Assembly (NCBI GenBank): GCA_963716135.1
Contig: OY970289.1
Location: forward strand, 3,224,001 to 3,288,000
Length of the DNA stretch: 64,000 nucleotides
Source: CAVRAW01 sp963716135
GTDB taxonomy: Bacteria; Planctomycetota; Planctomycetia; Pirellulales; JADZDJ01
Direction of reading: 5' to 3'
Under the pieces are notes generated by a model, which ran no database searches, was not told where the DNA came from, and saw only the letters and a list, made by a program, of their open reading frames with translations. Shown in pieces: positions 34,640 through 42,626 of this stretch; position 1 is the first letter of the stretch, and each line of letters begins with the position of its first letter. The position numbers and the translations under genes were made by a program.

Positions 34640-34745
34640 ATGCCACTCTCATAGGACGTCGATACCGGGTGAACATAACCTCAGTGATTATCCGCTCTGC
34701 TCCAGGCATTGTAAATCTTTGGCATGCGGCGAAACGCTCAACCTG
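34640..34745 (-). promoter_or_regulatory. Upstream block shared with the 7307 kinase
   Basis: On the minus strand GCGTTTCGCCGCATGCCAAA, GATTTACAATGCCTGGAGC and AGAGCGGATAATCACTG match 7205-7257 upstream of the other kinase with few changes. Conservation of a non-coding block in both paralogues suggests a common promoter or operator; TACAATGCC could include a -10 element. The adjacent 34746-35108 gap holds repeat copy 11 and a TATAAT (34969-34974) before the next operon. Confidence 0.5.
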
Positions 34746-34777
34746 GACAATCATTTGGGCCGGAAAAGGCAGTCCCG

Positions 34778-34938
34778 GGTCTCATCAACCCAACCGTTTC
34801 TCGATTGTCCAAACAAACGACCGGATTTCTGAGACTGAAATCGCGTCTCGGGAACTCAGCCGTTTGATGACACAGGCAGCTTAGTCGGACTGAGCCCCGA
34901 ATTCGTTTCCGCGGGGCGCAGCATCAAACCAATCTATT
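34778..34938 (-). repeat. Dispersed repeat family A, copy 11 (reverse orientation)
   Basis: Plus strand: TCTCATCAACCCAACCGTTT, CTCGATTGTCCAAACAAACG, CCGTTTGATGACACAGGCAG, GGACTGAGCCCCGAATTCG, GCGCAGCATCAAACCAAT. Mirror image of copy 2 relative to the two kinase paralogues, so repeat, promoter block and kinase were duplicated together. Confidence 0.85.
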
Positions 34939-35108
34939 CGAGACTCAACGCGGCCGATTCAGCAAGTGATATAATTACGACTGGTTGGCTTGCCGCACGA
35001 CACAAATCTGCGATGGGCGTTACGCACGGTATTGATCGGCGACCGGCCGGGGCAGGCGGACTCCGCCATGATGGGTTCGACGTTCAACACAAAATGAGGT
35101 GACTTCCC

Positions 35109-36530
35109 ATGTTACTTAAATACTTCTACGACAAGTCGCTCGCCCACGCTTCCTACCTCGTCGGTTGCCAGAAGAGCGGCGAGGCGATTGTCGTTGATCC
35201 AGCCCGCGCCGTCGACCAGTATCTCGACGCGGCCAAGGCCGAGGGCCTGCGAATTGTCGGTTCAGCCGAAACGCACATTCACGCCGACTTTGTGTCAGGA
35301 TCGCGCGAGTTGGCCGAACGCGTGGAATCCAAGCTCTATCTTTCCGACGAGGGTCCAAGCGACTGGAAGTATCTGTATGCCGGCCGCTATGAGTCGGCTC
35401 TCCTCAAGGATGGCGACAAGTTCTTTATCGGCAAGGTGAAATTCGAAGTCCTCCACACGCCAGGTCACACCCCGGAGAGCATTTCGTTCGTACTGACTGA
35501 CGTTGGCGGCGGAGCCAATCTTCCGATGGGCATTTTCACCGGCGACTTCGTCTTCGTTGGCTCGGTCGGCAGGCCCGACCTGCTCGAAACCGCGGCAGGC
35601 GTCGTCGGGAGCGCCGAAGTCGGCGCGCGACAGCTCTACCACTCGACGCTCCGCTTTCGCGAATTGCCGGATCACCTGCAGGTGTGGCCGGCGCACGGTG
35701 CGGGCAGCGCCTGTGGCAAGGGCCTGGGTGCCATCCCGTCGAGCACCGTGGGTTATGAGAAGCTCTTCAATCCGGCCCTGCAGTTCGACGAAGAACAGGA
35801 GTTCGTGGACTACATCCTGACCGATCAACCCGAAACGCCCTACTACTTCGCGGTGATGAAACGCGTCAACAAAATGGGGCCGGAGCTGACGACAGACTTG
35901 TCGCCTGTCCTGGTAATCAGCCCGAGTGAACTGGGGGATACAGCAACCAAGAGCCTTGTCATCGACACCAGTGCCGCAGGTGAGTTTGCCAAATCGCATG
36001 TGCCAGGGACGATCAACGTGCCCGCGTCCAATCTCGTCCAGTGGGCCGGGTTCTTCGTGGATTACAACAAGTCGGCCTTGCTGATCGCCGACGAGGGATC
36101 GCTACCCGACCAACTGCGCAGCCTGCGGTCAATTGGAATCGACAATGTGGGAGGTTTCTTCGACGCGGGTGCCGTCAAGACGGCCGGCTTGAGGACGGAA
36201 TCGTACCGATCCGCAACTCCGAGCGAGCTTCGCCCCAGCATCGACGACGGAGAGATGACGCTGGTCGACGTGCGCGCGGCGACGGAATATCAGGCGGGGC
36301 ACATCGCCGGTTCTGAGCACCGATTCCTCGGCACACTATTGCGGAACATCGAAAGTCTGCGCAGCGACAAGCCAGTGGTGGCTCAATGCTTGGGGGGAGG
36401 TCGTTCTGCGATCGCAGCCAGCATCCTGCAGCGAGCCGGGTTCGACGTCGTCAACATGCAGGGCGGATACCAAGCCTGGGTCGAAGCCGGTTTGCCGGTC
36501 GTCCGAGAAGCGGCTACGGCTGTCGCCTGA
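35109..36530 (+). CDS. Persulfide dioxygenase fused to two rhodanese domains
   Basis: 473 residues, cytoplasmic. An N-terminal metallo-beta-lactamase-fold persulfide dioxygenase (about 1-240; iron ligands in ETHIHADFVSG, HTPGHTPES, GDFVFVG and WPAHGAGSACGKG) is followed by two rhodanese domains. The first (about 270-355, VIDTSAAGEFAKSHVPG) lacks an active-site cysteine. The second (about 375-465) has VVAQCLGGGRSAIAAS with the cysteine. The family oxidises persulfides to sulfite and can yield thiosulfate, as in CstB. GAGGTG precedes the ATG. It heads a tight operon with a TauE-type exporter and two YeeE/YedE halves, which fits sulfane-sulfur handling. Confidence 0.92.
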   Translation: MLLKYFYDKSLAHASYLVGCQKSGEAIVVDPARAVDQYLDAAKAEGLRIVGSAETHIHADFVSGSRELAERVESKLYLSDEGPSDWKYLYAGRYESALLKDGDKFFIGKVKFEVLHTPGHTPESISFVLTDVGGGANLPMGIFTGDFVFVGSVGRPDLLETAAGVVGSAEVGARQLYHSTLRFRELPDHLQVWPAHGAGSACGKGLGAIPSSTVGYEKLFNPALQFDEEQEFVDYILTDQPETPYYFAVMKRVNKMGPELTTDLSPVLVISPSELGDTATKSLVIDTSAAGEFAKSHVPGTINVPASNLVQWAGFFVDYNKSALLIADEGSLPDQLRSLRSIGIDNVGGFFDAGAVKTAGLRTESYRSATPSELRPSIDDGEMTLVDVRAATEYQAGHIAGSEHRFLGTLLRNIESLRSDKPVVAQCLGGGRSAIAASILQRAGFDVVNMQGGYQAWVEAGLPVVREAATAVA

Positions 36531-36585
36531 ATCGCAGCCGAGTACAATCGCCTTAACGACCGTTCGACCGCAGGGAAGCCCTACG

Positions 36586-37407
36586 ATGCCATTTCTATCG
36601 CTGACTTTCGGTGCGGTGGTTGGCCTCTCGCTGGGTTTGACCGGAGGGGGCGGGGCAATTTTCGCGGTACCGCTGCTTGTCTACGGGCTGTCGATCGAGC
36701 CGCGGCAGGCGGTGGGAATCTCGCTCGCCGCCGTCGGGATGACTTCCGCGGTCGGATTCCTGCGACGCTGGAAAGCTGGTGAAGTGGAAGTCGCGACGGG
36801 ATTGATGTTTGCCATGGCCGGAATGATCGGAGCACCGATCGGCTCCTGGGGGTCTGCTAGGATCCCCGAGTCCCTGCTGCTGACCTTGTTTGCGCTCTTA
36901 ATGCTTGTGGTGGCAGTGCGCATGTGGCGCAAGGCGGGCTCGGCAAGCGATCCGCCAATTGGTGCGGCTGAGGATGTCGCCGGGCCGACTTGCCGTCGAG
37001 ACGCGGCAGGAAACCTCCATCTAACTTCTCCCTGCGCCGTGCTCCTAGCAAGTGTCGGCGTGCTGACTGGCGTCTTGGCGGGTTTGTTTGGCGTCGGTGG
37101 CGGATTCGTAATTGTACCGGCTCTGGTTCTATTTACCGGCATGGCGATTCACCGAGCCGTCGGCACATCGCTCTTGGTCATCACGCTGATCAGTGCTTCG
37201 GGAGTCGCGTCGCATCTTTGGGCAAGGCGCGAAATTCCTCTCGCCACAACCTTGTTCTTCGTAGCCGGCGGCGTCCTGGGGATGTTCGCCGGGATCTGGG
37301 CCAGTCGCTACCTGTCCGGGCCAGCGCTTCAGAAAGTCTTCGCGGTGGTGATCGTCGCCGTGGCGATTTTCGTAATCCTCCACACTACTCTCTACTTCAA
37401 ATCGTGA
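36586..37407 (+). CDS. TauE/SafE-family sulfite/sulfoacetate exporter
   Basis: 273 residues with about 7-8 membrane helices and two internally related halves. LSLGLTGGGGAIFAVPLLVYG and LAGLFGVGGGFVIVPALVLF carry the glycine-rich TauE/SafE (DUF81) motif. The cytoplasmic loop (about 105-150) contains TCRRDAAG. In this operon it would export the sulfite or thiosulfate made by the persulfide dioxygenase; the direction is inferred. Starts 55 bases after the previous stop. Confidence 0.9.
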   Translation: MPFLSLTFGAVVGLSLGLTGGGGAIFAVPLLVYGLSIEPRQAVGISLAAVGMTSAVGFLRRWKAGEVEVATGLMFAMAGMIGAPIGSWGSARIPESLLLTLFALLMLVVAVRMWRKAGSASDPPIGAAEDVAGPTCRRDAAGNLHLTSPCAVLLASVGVLTGVLAGLFGVGGGFVIVPALVLFTGMAIHRAVGTSLLVITLISASGVASHLWARREIPLATTLFFVAGGVLGMFAGIWASRYLSGPALQKVFAVVIVAVAIFVILHTTLYFKS

Positions 37408-37418
37408 GAAATACTGAA

Positions 37419-37901
37419 ATGGAATGGATCATGCAACCCTGGCCTTGGTGGATCTCGGGAGTCCTGATTGGATTGACGGTGCCGCTACTTTATATCCTGG
37501 CCGGTAAAGCGTTCGGCATCTCAACGAGCCTGCAGCAAGTCGGAGCAATGTGCGCTCCCAACAGCCGGTTCGAGTATCTGTGTAAACACGATCGCCAAAG
37601 CCACCTGTGGACGCTGGTCTTCGCCATCGGCATTTTGATTGGTGGATTCGTCGCCAATCGTTTTCTAAGTGCGGAACCGGTTCAATTGCTCCCCGCATCG
37701 TTTTCGAGCACCTCGGGCGCAATCAAACTGCTGGTCGGCGGTTTCCTGATCGGCTTCGGTACGCGTTACGCGGGAGGTTGTACGTCGGGGCATTCCATCA
37801 CGGGAATCGCCAACCTCAACTGGCCCAGTTTGTTAGCCACGATTTGCTTCTTCGCGGGCGGCTTGGCCGTGACGTGGGGGCTCGGAAGTTTACTGTTCTA
37901 A
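37419..37901 (+). CDS. YeeE/YedE family transporter, first half
   Basis: 160 residues with about four membrane segments (WWISGVLIGLTVPLLYILAG, LWTLVFAIGILIGGFVA, IKLLVGGFLIGFGTRYAGGC, LLATICFFAGGLAVTWGLG). GGCTSGHSITGIANL carries the conserved cysteine of YeeE/TsuA thiosulfate transporters. ATG 37419 follows the TauE stop by 11 bases; an alternative ATG is four codons later. The fused family protein of about 350 residues is split here into two genes, the second at 37918. Confidence 0.9.
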   Translation: MEWIMQPWPWWISGVLIGLTVPLLYILAGKAFGISTSLQQVGAMCAPNSRFEYLCKHDRQSHLWTLVFAIGILIGGFVANRFLSAEPVQLLPASFSSTSGAIKLLVGGFLIGFGTRYAGGCTSGHSITGIANLNWPSLLATICFFAGGLAVTWGLGSLLF

Positions 37902-37917
37902 ATCTGCGGAGGCAGCC

Positions 37918-38382
37918 ATGGTTGAAAAGACACAGACAACTGCGAACGATAGACAATCACGCATGTCACCGTTCGTTTGTGCAAGCGTTCTGTTAGTCGG
38001 AGTCTATCTGGGCATTCTCTTTGTAAAATCAGAGGTCGCCGTGTGGAAACGCATCCACAACATGTTCTTGTTCAAAGAAGCGTACATGTACCTGATTATC
38101 AGCCTGGCCATCGCTGTGGCGATGCTTTCGATGTTTCTCATTAAGCGACTGGAGATCAAGTCGATGGATGGCAAGCCGATCAAGTACGAGCCCAAGCCTT
38201 ACCACACCGGTGTCATCGTGGGCGGCATGCTGTTCGGCGCCGGCTGGGCGATCGCTGGTGCCTGCCCCGGACCAATCTACGCACAGATTGGTGCCGGCGC
38301 ATGGATGGCTCTGTTCACGTTCGCCGGTGCGCTGCTCGGGATGTTTGCCTACGCCGCACTCAAGCCCAAGCTGCCTCACTGA
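37918..38382 (+). CDS. YeeE/YedE family transporter, second half
   Basis: 154 residues, four membrane segments (FVCASVLLVGVYLGILFV, AYMYLIISLAIAVAMLSMFL, TGVIVGGMLFGAGWAIAGAC, MALFTFAGALLGMFAYAAL). The GACPGP motif carries the other conserved cysteine of the YeeE/YedE family. Together with the preceding gene it would form one sulfur-species channel moving thiosulfate or sulfane sulfur. It ends the four-gene operon. The gap to 38647 has no supported gene. Confidence 0.9.
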   Translation: MVEKTQTTANDRQSRMSPFVCASVLLVGVYLGILFVKSEVAVWKRIHNMFLFKEAYMYLIISLAIAVAMLSMFLIKRLEIKSMDGKPIKYEPKPYHTGVIVGGMLFGAGWAIAGACPGPIYAQIGAGAWMALFTFAGALLGMFAYAALKPKLPH

Positions 38383-38647
38383 ATAGCGACTTGAACCCTG
38401 CACAACGATGCGGATGTCTTCGTTCGCTTCTCTGTAGTTTGTGACGCCGCCTGCATTTCTGAAGAATCCCGACAAACCGGCACGCCGTGAAAGTCAGCGA
38501 TCTCCCGTGGGTGCGAATCCCGGCCGGCCCATCGGGCACCGGAAGCAACCAGGGCGACATAAGGATCAAGCAGCCTGTGTCAGCAAGTCGTCAACGCGGT
38601 GAAACTCTCAACAACCGACCCGTTTACGAGAGCAGGGTTGATCCGTC

Positions 38648-38914
38648 TTAATGACTCCTTCTGAAAATGGCGTCCTCGAGCTCTTCGACTACTTCTTTTT
38701 GACCGGCTTCTTCAGCGCGCTGTATTGCGGTTTTTCCTCGACTGTCGCGCAAATAAATGTTTGCGCCATGGCTTAGTAAGAGTGCAACAATTGATATGAC
38801 CCACACGGACCGTCCAAGTTCGTTTGGTGGATTCAAAATGGCTGGCATTACGACGTTGGCTTCTGGAAGGATTTCCAGTACGTTGATTGGGATCACAAAG
38901 CCGATGGGGCACAA
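38648..38914 (-). CDS. Small protein with a single ankyrin-like repeat
   Basis: 88 residues from TTG 38914, or about 66 from an internal ATG (MPAILNPPNELGRSV). A hydrophobic stretch (VWVISIVALLLS) leads into SHGANIYLRDSRGKTAIQRA and EEAGQKEVVEELE, which has the layout of an ankyrin repeat. A single repeat cannot fold alone, so this may be a fragment of a longer gene or a membrane peptide. The start codon is uncertain. Confidence 0.5.
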   Translation of the reverse strand: MCPIGFVIPINVLEILPEANVVMPAILNPPNELGRSVWVISIVALLLSHGANIYLRDSRGKTAIQRAEEAGQKEVVEELEDAIFRRSH

Positions 38915-38989
38915 TTAATACGCCAACGGCATCGCTACAATCGCCTCGCCGACTGCAAAAATGCGTAAATTGAATCTGGAGAATCTGCC

Positions 38990-39385
38990 ATGGCTGCCAT
39001 TGAAACTGCCAAGGATTACCACACGGTCACACCGTATTTGATTGTGGAAAACGTGGCGCGGCTGATTGAGTTTTTGAGGGAGGCATTTGGCGGGACTGAG
39101 CGGATTCGCGTGCCAAGGGCCGATGGTTCGGTGATGCACGCCGAAGTGCAGATCGGCGATTCGATCGTTGCGATGGGGGAGCCGACCGGCACCGTGAAAG
39201 CCATGCCGGCCTCGATATTTCTGCGGGTGCAGGATGCCGATGCGGCGTATCTCAAGGCACTTCAGGCCGGGGGCACTTCGGTGAGCGAGCCAAAGGATCA
39301 GCCGCATGCCGGCGAACGGTATGGGGGGGTGAAAGACCCGTGCGGCAATCTTTGGTGGCCGGCGGCAGCCATCGACGGGCACTAA
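38990..39385 (+). CDS. VOC-family (glyoxalase/PhnB-like) protein
   Basis: 131 residues. Vicinal oxygen chelate fold of the PhnB type: VTPYLIVENVARLIEFLREA, then FGGTERIRVPRADGSVMHAE, SIFLRVQDADAAYLKALQAG and GERYGGVKDPCGNLWW. Cytoplasmic. Substrate unknown; this branch is often annotated as glyoxalase or bleomycin-resistance-like without evidence. Start ATG 38990 preceded by GGAGAATCTGCC. Confidence 0.9.
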   Translation: MAAIETAKDYHTVTPYLIVENVARLIEFLREAFGGTERIRVPRADGSVMHAEVQIGDSIVAMGEPTGTVKAMPASIFLRVQDADAAYLKALQAGGTSVSEPKDQPHAGERYGGVKDPCGNLWWPAAAIDGH

Positions 39386-39469
39386 GCGCTGACACTCCCA
39401 ATGCTGCCGGGTCGCAGGGTTTTGATTGTCTGAATGCCCGAAATCGTCTCAGCAACTCGTGAATGGCGG

Positions 39470-39640
39470 GACGTCCAATTAAACGACGGGATAATGAGAC
39501 GACGTCACACGCTGCGGTGTGACCTGCTCAGTGTGCCGCGAACGGACGACCTGTCCATTTTCGAGCAGCGGTCGCTGACCCCGAAGGGATCAGCGGTCCC
39601 AGAAAGTCGTGGTTTTGCGGGACTCCGAGAAAATGCCTAA
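39470..39640 (-). repeat. Dispersed repeat family B, copy 1 (reverse orientation)
   Basis: Plus strand: AAACGACGGGATAATGAGAC, GACGTCACACGCTGCGGTG, GTGCCGCGAACGGACGACC, TGTCCATTTTCGAGCAGCG, GTCGCTGACCCCGAAGGG. This is the reverse complement of the copies at 40790 and 46920. The rest of the 39386-39865 gap is featureless. Confidence 0.8.
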
Positions 39641-39865
39641 GTTTGCGGGATTCAGCCAGGAAACCGCGACGAAGCTGGATGAGTGTGCTAATACTCGAGA
39701 TGACTCGCACTCAAGTCACCATTCGAAAGCGGATCGATAAAATGATCAAATCTTTATTTGGCGAATCATGTTGGTGTTGATGCATCTATGCCCGATGGCT
39801 AGCATTTGCCGCGCGTTTCTTCCAACATCGTTTGCCTCGGACGATGCGGCTGGCTTGGTGTCAAG

Positions 39866-40819
39866 ATGATCAAACTGGGCTTTGTGATTCTGTCGCATCG
39901 CTGTCCGGAGCAAACGCGGCGATTGATCGATCGACTGGTGACAATGTTCGATGGTCCGCCCATCGCTTGTCACCACGATTTCAGCCAATCCCGCCTCGAC
40001 GTTTGCGACCTTCCTGACACATTTCGCCTGGTGCAACCGCACCGGAAAACGGGATGGGCGGAATTTTCGATTGTTGAGGCCACTCTACTCGCTTTGCGTC
40101 TGCTGTATCAAACCGACCAGCCTCCGGATTGGTTTGCGGTGCTTAGTGGCGCCGATTATCCGATCAAACCCGCCGAGAAAATCCTGCAAGATTTGCAGGC
40201 GACGTCCGCTGATGCCCTAATGCGCTACCGATTGATCGACGGCAGCGCCCCGAGACCTACTTGGCAGCGGCAACGCCTTCGCCGTTATCACCGCTGGGGT
40301 TGGCGGCTGCAGTTAGGCAAACCACCGCTGGGCTTTGAGAAAACATTCCGCCTGCCGTGGTACTTGTCAGGCCCGTTGCTGCCGTTTTCCAGAAAGTTTC
40401 GCTGCTTTGCCGGCTCGCATTTTTTCACGGCCAATGCCCGCTGCGCTGAACATTTGCTAGCAGCAACTCCGCAGCAGCGTCGGCTGGCGCGGCATTACGC
40501 CACGGTCTTTTGTCCGGAGGAATCGTTTTTTCAATGCCTGTTGTGCAATGCCCCGCAATTACGTGTTGTCAACACTTACTATCGGCATATCGATTGGAGC
40601 AATGGCGGTCCCCATCCCAAAACGTTGACATGCGACGATTTGCCGGAACTGACGGCTTCGCAGGCCCACTTCGCCAGAAAATTCGACATCCAACAAGATG
40701 CCGCGGTGCTGGACCGCCTGGACGAATTGATATTGCGCCCAGGCATTGCGATCGACGCCGGTGGTCTAGCAAACTCTGGAGTCCGAAGGGTTCCTCAAAC
40801 GGGACGGTATCATGAATGA
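39866..40819 (+). CDS. Core-2/I-branching-like N-acetylglucosaminyltransferase (GT14)
   Basis: 317 residues from ATG 39866 (MIKLGFVILSHRCPEQTRRL); a frame extending 20 codons upstream is not protein-like. PDWFAVLSGADYPIKPAEKI, FCPEESFFQCLLCNA and RVVNTYYRHIDWSNGGPHPK match bacterial GT14 beta-1,6-N-acetylglucosaminyltransferase-like proteins. It probably acts in cell-surface polysaccharide synthesis. The last ~10 residues and the stop codon lie inside repeat family B (from 40790), so the repeat replaced the native C-terminus. Confidence 0.83.
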   Translation: MIKLGFVILSHRCPEQTRRLIDRLVTMFDGPPIACHHDFSQSRLDVCDLPDTFRLVQPHRKTGWAEFSIVEATLLALRLLYQTDQPPDWFAVLSGADYPIKPAEKILQDLQATSADALMRYRLIDGSAPRPTWQRQRLRRYHRWGWRLQLGKPPLGFEKTFRLPWYLSGPLLPFSRKFRCFAGSHFFTANARCAEHLLAATPQQRRLARHYATVFCPEESFFQCLLCNAPQLRVVNTYYRHIDWSNGGPHPKTLTCDDLPELTASQAHFARKFDIQQDAAVLDRLDELILRPGIAIDAGGLANSGVRRVPQTGRYHE

Positions 40820-40975
40820 TGACTTTCCGGTACCGCTGACGTCTCCCGGGTTAGCGACCGCTGCTCGAAAATGGACAGATCGTCCATTTGCGGCACACCG
40901 AGCGAGTCGCACCGCAGCGTGTCACCTCGTCTCATTATCCTGTCGTTTGTCGGAAATGTTAAGAAACCAACGAGT
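40790..40975 (+). repeat. Dispersed repeat family B, copy 2
   Basis: TCCTCAAACGGGACGGTATC, GACTTTCCGGTACCGCTGACG, GCGACCGCTGCTCGAAAATG, GACAGATCGTCCATTTGCGG, CACACCGAGCGAGTCGCACC, CTCATTATCCTGTCGTTTG. Almost identical to 46920-47070. Confidence 0.85.
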
Positions 40976-42484
40976 TTACGGCACGGCCGAGACCTTACGG
41001 AGAAACGTGGTGCGACGGGTGGTAGCTACGGCAATCACGAAACCGATCAGGAAAAGAGTCACCGTCGCCGGTTCGGGAACGAGGTCGATGTACTGCGCCG
41101 GCACCCCCGCATGTTTAAGGGATCCGATAAAACCCGCCATGTCGGACGCGTTCACCAGCCCGTTGCCATCAAAGTCCCCTGCCAGATACCTTGCCGTCGG
41201 ATAGGCCGCGTCAAACGCCGTCTCGTTCCCTAGCGAGAGCGCCTGCTTGAACAGTGTGATGTCGTCCAGCGTCAGCCACTGGTCGTCCGTGAAGTCCCCG
41301 GCATAGTCCAACGCCGCTGGCCAGGTGTTAAGCCCCTCCAAAATGCTCTGCATCGAGTTGACCAGCGAATCTGTGTATGACGAACCGTCGGTCGGCCGCC
41401 GGTCGAACAGGATCGAGTACGTCCAGTCCTTCCAGCTCGCCTCAAGCATCAGCGTGTCCGTGCCGTCCAACGACCCGGTGTGATACCACCAGTAGTTCGT
41501 GTACGTCGTGTAATCCGATCGCAACTTGCCGATCTCCGGTCCGGCGGCAATCCGGTTCTGCGCCAGCAGCGCGATCGCCTTGCTCGACCCGATCAGCCCG
41601 CCAAACGCCAGCGCCTTCTCCTGATCCCAGCCGCCGTAGGGCGAGGACACAAACGGCCCGCTCGGGTTGTACACGTTCTGGGCAGTGTACGGGCTTGAAT
41701 ACACTGGCTCGCGCGGGTTTTGGTCCGCCGCGAAGGTACGGCCGGCATTGATCTCCCACGTTGGAATTCCCGCCGGCGCTAGAACCTTGCTGTCGACATA
41801 GCTCTCGTACGCTTGTCCTGACACCGCTTCCACAACCATGCCCAAAAACATGTAACCGATGTTGGAGTAGTTGGACGTTGTGCCGGGCGTGAACTGCAGC
41901 GGCCGGCTCAAAATGTACCGCGCCGTGTTGTCGATGCCCGGAGGACTCGACAGCCCCATCGCTGTAGCGATCTGCACGTCCCGGAACGCCAAATCCCCGG
42001 CTGTGTCCCGGTTCCACCCACCCTTGTGCTCCAGCAGTTCCTGCACCGTGATGTCCCTCAGCCGGCTGTCCCCCAGCGTGCCGTTGTACGGCGTGATATT
42101 CAAGATTCCCCCGTTCCCGGAGATGTTGAAAACCTTGGCGTTTAGATTCAGCTGGCCGTCTTTTGCCAACTGTTGAATCGCCGACGCCGTCACCGGCTTG
42201 CTCACGCTGGCCAGCCGCATAAGCGCGGTTTCCTGCATCGGCATGGTGCTTGCCACATCGCTGTACCCAATCCCGCGTTCGTAAACCACTTGGTCATTGT
42301 GCGTAATTGCGATTGTCCCGCCAGGAATGGGCTTGCCCACCATGAAGTTTTGCAGCAGCGTGTCCACCGCCTGCAATTCCGGGACATACGTCCCCGTCAT
42401 CGGCAGGACCCCAAACGCGGGCGATACCCCCATCAACACGGCAACGGCCGCAAAAACGAAATGACGTAGAGAAGTGATTCTCAT
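40976..42484 (-). CDS. Secreted class C beta-lactamase-like serine hydrolase with dockerin-type region and PEP-CTERM
   Basis: 502 residues from ATG 42484 (MRITSLRHFVFAAVAVLMGV, signal peptide). Upstream in-frame sequence is unlikely to be coding. The serine hydrolase domain (about 40-380) has MRLASVSKPVTAS (SxxK), SNYSNIGYMF (YxN) and YHTGSLDGTD (H/K-T-G-like). Then a calcium-binding dockerin-type pair (DFTDDQWLTLDDITLFKQAL and DFDGNGLVNASDMAGFIGSL) and the PEP-CTERM tail LVPEPATVTLFLIGFVIAVA with TTRR. It would be exported and sorted to the envelope. Substrate (peptide, ester or beta-lactam) unknown. Confidence 0.9.
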   Translation of the reverse strand: MRITSLRHFVFAAVAVLMGVSPAFGVLPMTGTYVPELQAVDTLLQNFMVGKPIPGGTIAITHNDQVVYERGIGYSDVASTMPMQETALMRLASVSKPVTASAIQQLAKDGQLNLNAKVFNISGNGGILNITPYNGTLGDSRLRDITVQELLEHKGGWNRDTAGDLAFRDVQIATAMGLSSPPGIDNTARYILSRPLQFTPGTTSNYSNIGYMFLGMVVEAVSGQAYESYVDSKVLAPAGIPTWEINAGRTFAADQNPREPVYSSPYTAQNVYNPSGPFVSSPYGGWDQEKALAFGGLIGSSKAIALLAQNRIAAGPEIGKLRSDYTTYTNYWWYHTGSLDGTDTLMLEASWKDWTYSILFDRRPTDGSSYTDSLVNSMQSILEGLNTWPAALDYAGDFTDDQWLTLDDITLFKQALSLGNETAFDAAYPTARYLAGDFDGNGLVNASDMAGFIGSLKHAGVPAQYIDLVPEPATVTLFLIGFVIAVATTRRTTFLRKVSAVP

Positions 42485-42626
42485 CTTGTCCTTATCTCTC
42501 ATCGACGGCCACATAACCGGCGCGACTCTCCGGCCCGGGGCGTACCCGGACCCCACATGAGCCGTCACTGATCGACCCTTTCGTATATTGAAGATTTGCG
42601 TGCAGTTAAACAAAGCAAAATGAAAT

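Noticed and set aside
36990..37418. Long upstream extension of the YeeE/YedE first-half frame, and large antisense frames over 36.6-37.4 kb.
   Set aside because: They overlap the TauE gene in another frame; GC-rich third positions produce such shadow frames throughout the window.
38495..38545. Sequence resembling a tRNA T-arm (GTGGGTGCGAATCCCGGCC) after the YeeE/YedE genes.
   Set aside because: No matching acceptor stem, D-arm or anticodon arm upstream, and the T-stem is imperfect. Probably coincidence or an unrecognisable tRNA fragment.
39434..39640. 68-codon plus-strand reading frame after the VOC gene.
   Set aside because: It lies inside repeat family B and has no counterpart frame in the other copies.
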